NCBI RefSeq assembly: GCF_000002235.5
Contig: NW_022145611.1
Span: 7,342,242 to 7,406,241 of the forward strand
DNA length: 64,000 bases
Source: Strongylocentrotus purpuratus
Taxonomy: Eukaryota > Echinodermata > Echinoidea > Camarodonta > Strongylocentrotidae
Reading direction: 5' to 3'
The notes below the pieces were generated by a model, which saw nothing but the letters and a program-made list of their open reading frames with translations, did no database searches and was not told the origin of the DNA. The position numbers and the translations under genes are program-made. Shown in pieces: positions 59,401 through 64,000 of this stretch. Position 1 is the stretch's first letter. Each line of letters opens with the position of its first letter.

Positions 59401-62317
59401 GGTGATAAAAGGAATAAATAAAGAATAACATAAGGAAACACAGAAAGAGAAAGTGATAAAGAATAACATAAGAGAAGGTGATAGAAGGAAAAACAAAGAA
59501 TAACAAGGAAGGATAGAAAGAGGAAAGTGTTTGCATAGGAGTGCTGCGCATGCGCATTACTAACTGAAACACGCCAAAACATCACTGAGCTTTTCAGTCG
59601 GTGATGTTTCCGCACAAGTGTAAACGGGTGCGCGAAACATCGCGACTTTTCAAAATGAGGTATTTGACAGTATAAATGCGCCTAATATGAATTTACAATA
59701 AGTGTTATAAGCTACTAAAGTAGTGGCTTCTGATTGGCTTAGAGGAGAGCATTTGTTATTGATAACCAGTTTTGTGAAACAGGGCCCTGTTCTTCACATC
59801 ATCCAGAGTTTCCAGATTTTAAAGATAAACTTGAGTTCTGGTTAAAAAAAAAGAAAATCAATTCTCACAGAATCTAACGAAACTTACACTGAATGTTCAA
59901 GATTACAAATAAATGTCATGTGCCAAACAAGTTTGGAAGAAAATGTATACTGGCTGAGTAATGAGCATAGAAAGATAAGGAAATCAAGTAGTACTAGCCC
60001 CGACATAATTTGTGTTGTCCCATATACATCTTTCTGTGTAGTGGTCTTGTTAACTTACCAAGACTGAGCCAAATTTGTTATGATTTTGATGACTCCAGAA
60101 CCTTGCAACACACCAATACTTACATGCTTCATGATCAACTTTTTCTGATGCATTCCACACCTTTTCTTTCACAATCAATCGCGTTACCAGAACTCACCTT
60201 TATCTTTAAGCCTTGAAATAGATACTGATCATTATAATAATCATACTAAACTGTTATACTGCATGATATTGTGTCTCTATTAAATTTCTTTCAAGTTTCT
60301 TTCAAGTTCCGAAGCATTTTGGAAATGATCATCCTTGCTTGATTTCCAGCAGCTGTAAATAACACAGTGCATATCGAGGAACAAATCCTACAGATTACCC
60401 ATCACTACATGTGCACATGGGTTGAGAGAGGCAACTTATCACTAAATGCCTTGTCTCAAGACAGATGCACTAGGCAGGGGCTAGAAACGTCAACCTCTTT
60501 ATTGCAAGTCAAGTGAATGAACGGTGTAACAAGCGATATTTGAACTACAATAAAAAAATTATTATTTTCACTATACCATTCTAGACTAGACTATATTAAA
60601 CTTTACTACTTATAAAGGATTACCATGCCTTCAAGCTTTATAGCTTATGTAGCAATCCTTCTTTATGATTATCTTTTCGTTAGTATTAAAATGTAAGTGT
60701 TTTACGTTGATGATGTGTTCATTATATAATTTGTTTATGATCATGATCATGTTGTAATTAGTTTGTAATTTTGGAAAAAGACCATGAAGAAAAAAAAATC
60801 AAATCAAACGTTCTTCTTATTTGAGCCCTTTCTTCTCAAGTTCTAAATATAAATGTTCTTGTTTTCAGGTGAGTACATTAAGAACTGGAGACCAAGGTAC
60901 TTCCAGCTGAAATCAAATGGTGACTTTGTCGGCTACAAGGATAAACCTAAAGGGAAAAGTGGTGATTCAGATGCCCTCAATAATTTCACTGTAGCACGTA
61001 AGTCATATCTCATTTTTTGTTTGTTTCTTTTGATACTATACTATACTATACTACAACTATGCCATGCCATACCATACCACACCATATTACACCACACCAT
61101 ACCACATCACACCACACCACTCCACACCACACCACACCTCACCACACACCACACCACATCACACCACCCCACACCACACACATCACCACACACCTCACCA
61201 CACACCACACCACAGCTCACCACACACCACAGCTCACCACACACCACACCACATCACACCACCCCACACCACACACATCACCACACACTTCACCACACAC
61301 CTCACCACACCACATCACACCACACCACAGCTCACCACACCACACACCATACCACACCACACCTCACCACACCACATCACACCAATTACAACACAGCACA
61401 CCACATCACACCACGCTACCCCGCACCACACCACACACCACACCACCACCACACTAAACACCACACCACCCCACACCACCCCACACCACCCCACACCACC
61501 CCACACCACACCACACCTCACCATGCACTACACCACACCCACACCACACCACGCGACACCTCACCACACCACACCACACCACGCGACACCTCACCACACC
61601 ACACCACACCACACCTCACCACACCACACCTTACCTCACCACACCACACCACACCATACCACACCATACCACACTATGATGTCATCTGTTCGGAGCCAGA
61701 AGAGCATTAACTCTGTACAAGAGAATGAGTTAGCACCCTTCTGCCCCCAAACAGATGAAATGAGAATTTGTTACTAAAAGAATGGGACATAATGTTTTGT
61801 TTTATCTTGCAACATCTCATTCTTCTGAATTTCATACGTTTCAGCAAATCCAGTTTTGAAATAATGTGTTCTGCTCCTTCGCAATGAACACATTTGTTCC
61901 CTAAAGAAAATTTAAAATGATTGTAGGTTACATCAACTTATGAAATTCATGCGAATTTTCCATGCGTTGGAATTGCCCATGTAATAAAAAAGAAAGCTGG
62001 TGGCATTTCCATCCGGGGGGGGGGGGGGGGGGGGGGGGGAATGGCACAGTAGTATTCAATGCCTGAACGACTAACAAACATGAATATTGTTACATTCTTG
62101 TGCAGCAAATATATCTTTCCATATGGACTGACATTTCAGAAATTCAGACGAAACCTTTTTTTTTTTGCTCCTTTTGAGCTGACGATTTTCTTGATTCTTT
62201 TGCAGAATGTCAGATCTTGAAGACAGAGAAACCAGCCCCCAACACATTCAAAGTTCGCTGCTTACAGTGGACCTCTTTCATAGAGAGAACGTTTTCGGTA
62301 GCTTCAAATGATGAAAG
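39424..62317 (+). CDS. akt: Akt / protein kinase B, first three coding exons (PH domain; partial gene)
   Basis: Akt is the serine/threonine kinase that PI3K lipids recruit to the plasma membrane in insulin, growth and survival signalling. Exons 39424-39493, 60869-60997 and 62206-62317 join in phase into 103 codons plus two bases. The product opens [11 protein letters not shown], then [54 protein letters not shown]. Residues K22, R31 and R33 correspond to human AKT1 phosphoinositide-binding K14, R23 and R25; E25 corresponds to E17, and both PH-domain cysteines (C60 and C77 in human) are kept. Introns fall after KR-G and VA-Q and inside the final Arg codon, as I recall for vertebrate AKT. The kinase domain is outside the window. 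Intron 1 is 21,375 bp and intron 2 is 1,208 bp. A paralogue-level name (AKT1/2/3) is not justified. Confidence 0.96.
40306..40630. mobile_element. Inverted-repeat MITE I
   Basis: AGGCCTGTCTCCATCAGCTG ... TAGCTCGAGTTTGCC-type inverted ends. Left GAGTTTGCCAAATAACC and right GGTTATTTGGCAAACTC are perfect inverted 17-mers. 325 bp, no coding capacity. Confidence 0.85.
40785..40940. repeat. ACCGG-TTGCC-AGCAACTT repeat, copy 2
   Basis: Shares TATGAAATTTCTG, GGTGGGTTTTTTT, TTACCGGTAGTTGCC and AGCAACTT with 36265-36405. Confidence 0.6.
41298..41470. repeat. Facing (CT)n and (GA)n microsatellites
   Basis: C10 plus (CT)14 at 41298-41335 and (GA) of about 40 units at 41383-41470, separated by about 50 bp. 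The two tracts are complementary and could fold into a hairpin. Confidence 0.93.
41566..43023 (-). repeat. LTR-like direct repeat, 3' copy on the minus strand
   Basis: Contains an internal 207-bp tandem duplication (about 42005-42430) with the motif GTGAGTCGCTCGATG occurring four times. A 187-codon open stretch on the minus strand simply reflects this duplication. Confidence 0.75.
43428..44885 (-). repeat. LTR-like direct repeat, 5' copy on the minus strand
   Basis: Offset exactly 1,862 bp from the other copy. All open frames compared between the copies translate identically. Confidence 0.75.
44890..47850. other. Akt intron 1 stretch without recognised element
   Basis: 45030-45310 is CpG-richer than its surroundings and contains TCACGTGA at 45291-45298. 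A (CT)n lies at 46990-47031. 47380-47540 is repeat-free and moderately GC-rich. These are candidate regulatory modules only. Confidence 0.35.
44993..45027. repeat. (CA)n microsatellite
   Basis: ACACACACACACACAGACACAC, interrupted once or twice. Confidence 0.9.
47852..48125 (-). mobile_element. TTAA element family F, copy 3 (partial)
   Basis: The reverse complement begins TTAA-AGCGTACCAATTACC. It contains GCACGTAACCCAGGTCGGAC, matching the GCACGGAACCC core of copies 1 and 2. The left limit is approximate. Confidence 0.65.
48130..50390. other. Akt intron 1 stretch
   Basis: G-rich patch at 48474-48535 and (CT)n at 49733-49855. No gene seen. Confidence 0.45.
50405..50500 (+). repeat. Degenerate TTAGGG-like tract 1
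   Basis: GGGGTTAGGGTAAGGC, AATTAGGTTTC, GGTTTAGGGTTAAGG and GGGTCTAAGG occur in close succession. The same style appears at 62400-62600. Confidence 0.6.
50719..50905 (-). mobile_element. TTAA-flanked MITE family C, copy 6
   Basis: TTAA-AGCCCCACTGCACTAC ... GCAGGCTGGCT-TTAA, 187 bp. Confidence 0.88.
51041..51186. repeat. Foldback repeat family E, copy 2
   Basis: GGGACCCGTTTAACAAAAC ... GCTTTGTGAAACGGGTCCC, 146 bp, with inverted TGACAAATGACA segments. Confidence 0.88.
51500..51957 (+). repeat. Minisatellite, unit about 104 bp, 4-5 copies
   Basis: GTGAATCAG recurs at 51517, 51622, 51724, 51829 and 51932 (spacing 102-105). Each unit contains GCCCTGCAGACAGGGCAAC and GAGATGGCCAAC. The unit is not a multiple of three throughout, so a coding role is unlikely. 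Confidence 0.92.
52816..52886 (+). repeat. Short tandem repeat, unit about 27 bp, three copies
   Basis: CTGAAGTCTACACGATGACAT-like units with drift. Confidence 0.7.
53134..53328 (-). mobile_element. TTAA-flanked MITE family C, copy 7
   Basis: TTAA-AGCCTCACTGCAC ... GTGCAGAGGAGCT-TTAA, 195 bp, somewhat more diverged than copies 4-6. Confidence 0.87.
53723..53766. repeat. T23 followed by G19 homopolymers
   Basis: A run of T directly followed by GT and a run of G. Confidence 0.93.
53800..58895. other. Akt intron 1 stretch without gene
   Basis: Poly-T at 53991-54013, (TG)n at 55097-55119 and GA-rich tracts at 56093-56120 and 56459-56492. Otherwise AT-rich. No exon or transposon recognised. Confidence 0.5.
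58930..59692. mobile_element. TA-flanked inverted-repeat element X, copy 2
   Basis: 763 bp between TA (58928-58929) and TA (59693-59694), inverted relative to copy 1. Ends GGGGCATTTACACTGTCA and (inverted) GGCGCATTTATACTGTCA. Subterminal sequence matches copy 1 over about 150-200 bp each side. The centre is a minisatellite not found in copy 1. Confidence 0.87.
59175..59520 (+). repeat. Minisatellite inside element X copy 2
   Basis: Repeats of AACATAAGAGAAGGTGATAG and AACACAGAAAGAGGGAGTGA with a period near 110 bp. Long hydrophobic open frames on the minus strand in three registers are a by-product of the repeat. Confidence 0.85.
59819..60209 (-). mobile_element. TTAA-flanked element family D, copy 5
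   Basis: 391 bp, TTAA-AGATAAACTTGAGTTCTGG ... ACTCACCTTTATCT-TTAA, inverted relative to copies 3 and 4. Confidence 0.9.
60210..60868 (+). other. End of Akt intron 1
   Basis: AT-rich, ending in the acceptor of Akt exon 2. Nothing else recognised. Confidence 0.5.
60869..60997 (+). CDS. akt: Akt coding exon 2
   Basis: Acceptor TTCTTGTTTTCAG, donor GTAAGT, 129 nt. It encodes [18 protein letters not shown] ... NNFTVA plus the first base of Gln, covering strands and the lipid-binding loop of the PH domain. A 640-bp ACCAC repeat starts about 40 bp downstream. Confidence 0.96.
61040..61675 (+). repeat. (ACCAC)n pentanucleotide array in Akt intron 2
   Basis: About 635 bp of CACAC/ACCAC units with scattered variants. 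All three plus frames are open in part, giving spurious His/Thr/Pro-rich products. Half of intron 2 is this array. Confidence 0.95.
62015..62039. repeat. G homopolymer in Akt intron 2
   Basis: 25 consecutive G, about 165 bp before the acceptor of exon 3. Confidence 0.93.
62206..62317 (+). CDS. akt: Akt coding exon 3
   Basis: Acceptor ATTCTTTTGCAG, donor GTAAGA, 112 nt. It encodes (Q)[14 protein letters not shown] ... [12 protein letters not shown] plus two bases of Arg. IERTF contains the Arg equivalent to human R86. Confidence 0.96.
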
Positions 62318-62399
62318 GTAAGAAAGAAAACTTTAAAGTACCCGTCCTACTAAATTAATGGTGCTCTTACAATGGCTCCCGGCTTTATTTGTCAAAATT

Positions 62400-62600
62400 G
62401 TTAAGGTCGCAATTTGATTTTAGATTACCCCGGTAGGTCTAAGGCTAGGGTCAAGATTAGGTTGTAGGTTATGTTTAGGGATAGGGTCACAATTAGATTT
62501 CAGGTTAGGTCTAGGGTTAGGGTCACAGTAGGCTTTCAGGTTAGGTACACGGTTAGGGTTTAAGGCCGAGAGTAAGAGATAGGTTTGGGTCCAGGATTGG
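62400..62600 (+). repeat. Degenerate TTAGGG-like tract 2
   Basis: GGTTAGG, TTTAGGGATAGGGTC, TCTAGGGTTAGGGTC and CGGTTAGGGTTTAAGG, spaced about 30-50 bp with intervening variants, in Akt intron 3. Confidence 0.65.
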
Positions 62601-63890
62601 AAGTTAGGAATGTCCAAAGTGGAAAAAAGAAGGGGTTAATAATACTTCTGATATATCTTGTACACTTTTTTAGAATTTTACCGAGTGACTTTCTAATTTG
62701 GTATTGTTTTTTTCATTCAAAAAGAATTGAGAATACTCATTTATTCATTTTCATTGTATTTGGGACATTGATGATGTTAATTTGTTTTTCACTAATATGA
62801 AGCAATCCTAATTGACCTTGATCCAATAATTTCTGGCGCCATATGTAATTATAGCAATTTCATCTTCCCTATAAACATTAAAAAAAACAGGAATTACTAG
62901 ATATCAGTTAAGCAATACAAATTCAGTGTGCATTGAGCAGGAAGGTTACAGTAGGCAATCTGTAAACATGGCGTGCACTTAATTTGTTAATTCAGCTTCG
63001 ACTTGTCTGTGCACAACACAGGTATTATTATCACGGACTAGACAAGGGAAACTGCATAATTTATGTCCAGATTGCATGGCATGTGAGCTATATTTGAAAA
63101 CATGTTTATGGAAGTGTTGCCTCGGCGCATGGATTCGATGTAATTTTTCCAGGCAAATATTTGTTTGGTTGAGGTTGATCAAAGCACCCCGGCTACCATG
63201 TTCACTAATTATGTTCCTCTCGTTCACCGCGGCGAAGTGGGTACTAGGCTTTTAAGGTAACCCGATACATGGAAGAGCATTCCTTATATGGGCTGGAAGC
63301 TACGTGTTGTTCGTTGTTTTGCCTGATCAAAACAAGATTGTTGGGTTATTGTCGGTTGGTGTTAGATCCCTCAGATAAGGTTATTGTTTTCAACTCATCA
63401 TAAACTCTTGTTTGTCAGCTGACCTGTACTGAGAAGTGAAGGTGTTTACAACATAACAATAGATTCATAGCCTATGCGCTGGATTACTTGACGAGTGCTG
63501 TGTCTCCTCTCTGCTTACGCTCACGTGTTGTTTAGTAGTTTCTTTTTATTTTAGTCATCATACTGCCTATGTTTTTGTGACCGTGAACTATTTTTAGGAC
63601 CATGATGATGCCCATAGTTCGCGATCTCCAGCTTTGCAAACCTACGATATGGTTATTTCAAACCTCATAACAGGCTTCTATTTTCCATGACGTGGATGTG
63701 TAATGGGAAAACATATGTGATCAAAGAGGATTATCTGAAGAAAAAAAAAACTCTGGGAAATAGATCTTGCCTACAGATGGGAATAATGCACAGCAGTTGG
63801 TCAATACAACTTTTGCCCATATACATCGCTTGAAAAAACAATTTGAATTGCTATTTTTTGTTTGATATTGTGTGAACCGTCACCAAAGCC
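62600..63890 (+). other. Akt intron 3 (start), no gene recognised
   Basis: 63000-63700 is unusually free of repeats and GC-balanced (CTCGTTCACCGCGGCGAAGT). Possible regulatory module. Confidence 0.35.
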
Positions 63891-63891
63891 T

Positions 63892-64000
63892 GCTCGGATA
63901 CATTGTACACATTGCTAGTCCAGGATCTGGTCCAGGGCTGAGAAGAGGCTCGGCTACGTTGTAGACATTGCTAGTCCAGGATCTGGTCCAGGACTTAGTA
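63892..64000 (+). repeat. 56-bp tandem repeat at the window edge
   Basis: Two units start GCTCGG at 63892 and 63948 and share TTGCTAGTCCAGGATCTGG. The array may continue beyond the window. Confidence 0.85.

Larger units (their letters stand above)
58900..59787. repeat. Foldback repeat family E, copy 3, split by element X
   Basis: GGGCCCTGTTTCATAAA at the left and TTTTGTGAAACAGGGCCC at the right are the inverted ends. Element X (58930-59692) has inserted at a TA inside it. Confidence 0.8.

Noticed and set aside
58993-59615. Three overlapping minus-strand hydrophobic open frames (134-167 codons)
   Set aside because: They overlap in different registers across the minisatellite of element X copy 2. 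The apparent membrane protein is repeat translation.
61040-61675. CRISPR-like or other structured repeat array
   Set aside because: No spacers and no constant repeat. It is a simple imperfect pentanucleotide microsatellite in a eukaryotic intron.
60853-61777. Open frames of 146-285 codons rich in His, Thr and Pro
   Set aside because: They run from Akt exon 2 or the intron into the ACCAC array. All three frames are open together, so this is microsatellite translation.

Overview
The window is animal nuclear DNA. It has spliced genes with GT-AG introns, long introns, AT-rich sequence, a tRNA-derived SINE, LINE debris and many short inverted-repeat transposons. The repeat style, the frequent TACATGTA palindrome and many G/C homopolymers suggest a marine deuterostome, most likely a sea urchin. 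That species guess is inference. No bacterial gene, operon or CRISPR array is present.

Two protein genes are supported, both on the plus strand and head to tail. At the left are the last five coding exons of HAAO (3-hydroxyanthranilate 3,4-dioxygenase, kynurenine pathway), 2574-7865. Its stop codon is followed by a 3' UTR containing a 196-bp tandem duplication and candidate poly(A) signals at 8244 and 10098. At the right is the start of the Akt/protein kinase B gene. Three coding exons (39424-39493, 60869-60997, 62206-62317) encode almost the whole PH domain, and the kinase domain lies beyond the window. I propose an Akt promoter near 11.44-11.61 kb (E-box, full CRE, TATA-like box), a short first exon ending at 11636, and a second untranslated exon at 26447-26550. 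In that model the Akt transcription unit covers about 50 kb of the window.

Everything else is intergenic or intronic and is dominated by repeats. Several families of TTAA-flanked inverted-repeat elements (ends AG...CT, Kolobok- or piggyBac-like) occur in up to seven copies. TA-flanked, mariner-like elements and three hAT-type elements with perfect 8-bp target duplications are also present. Two LTR-like 1,458-bp direct repeats (41.6-44.9 kb) flank a 404-bp spacer and look like a young, internally deleted LTR retroelement on the minus strand. Microsatellites and minisatellites fill 33.3-33.7, 35.2-35.6, 41.3-41.5, 51.5-51.96, 59.2-59.5 and 61.0-61.7 kb.

The most unusual signal is cargo exchange between short transposons. 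The same piece of LINE reverse transcriptase, ending at the same place just before the catalytic FADD box, sits inside three TA-flanked elements and inside one hAT element with an 8-bp target duplication. Conversely, two copies of another TA-flanked element share their ends but have unrelated middles. At 27965-29580 two independent hAT insertions interrupt one TTAA element, and removing them restores its family length.
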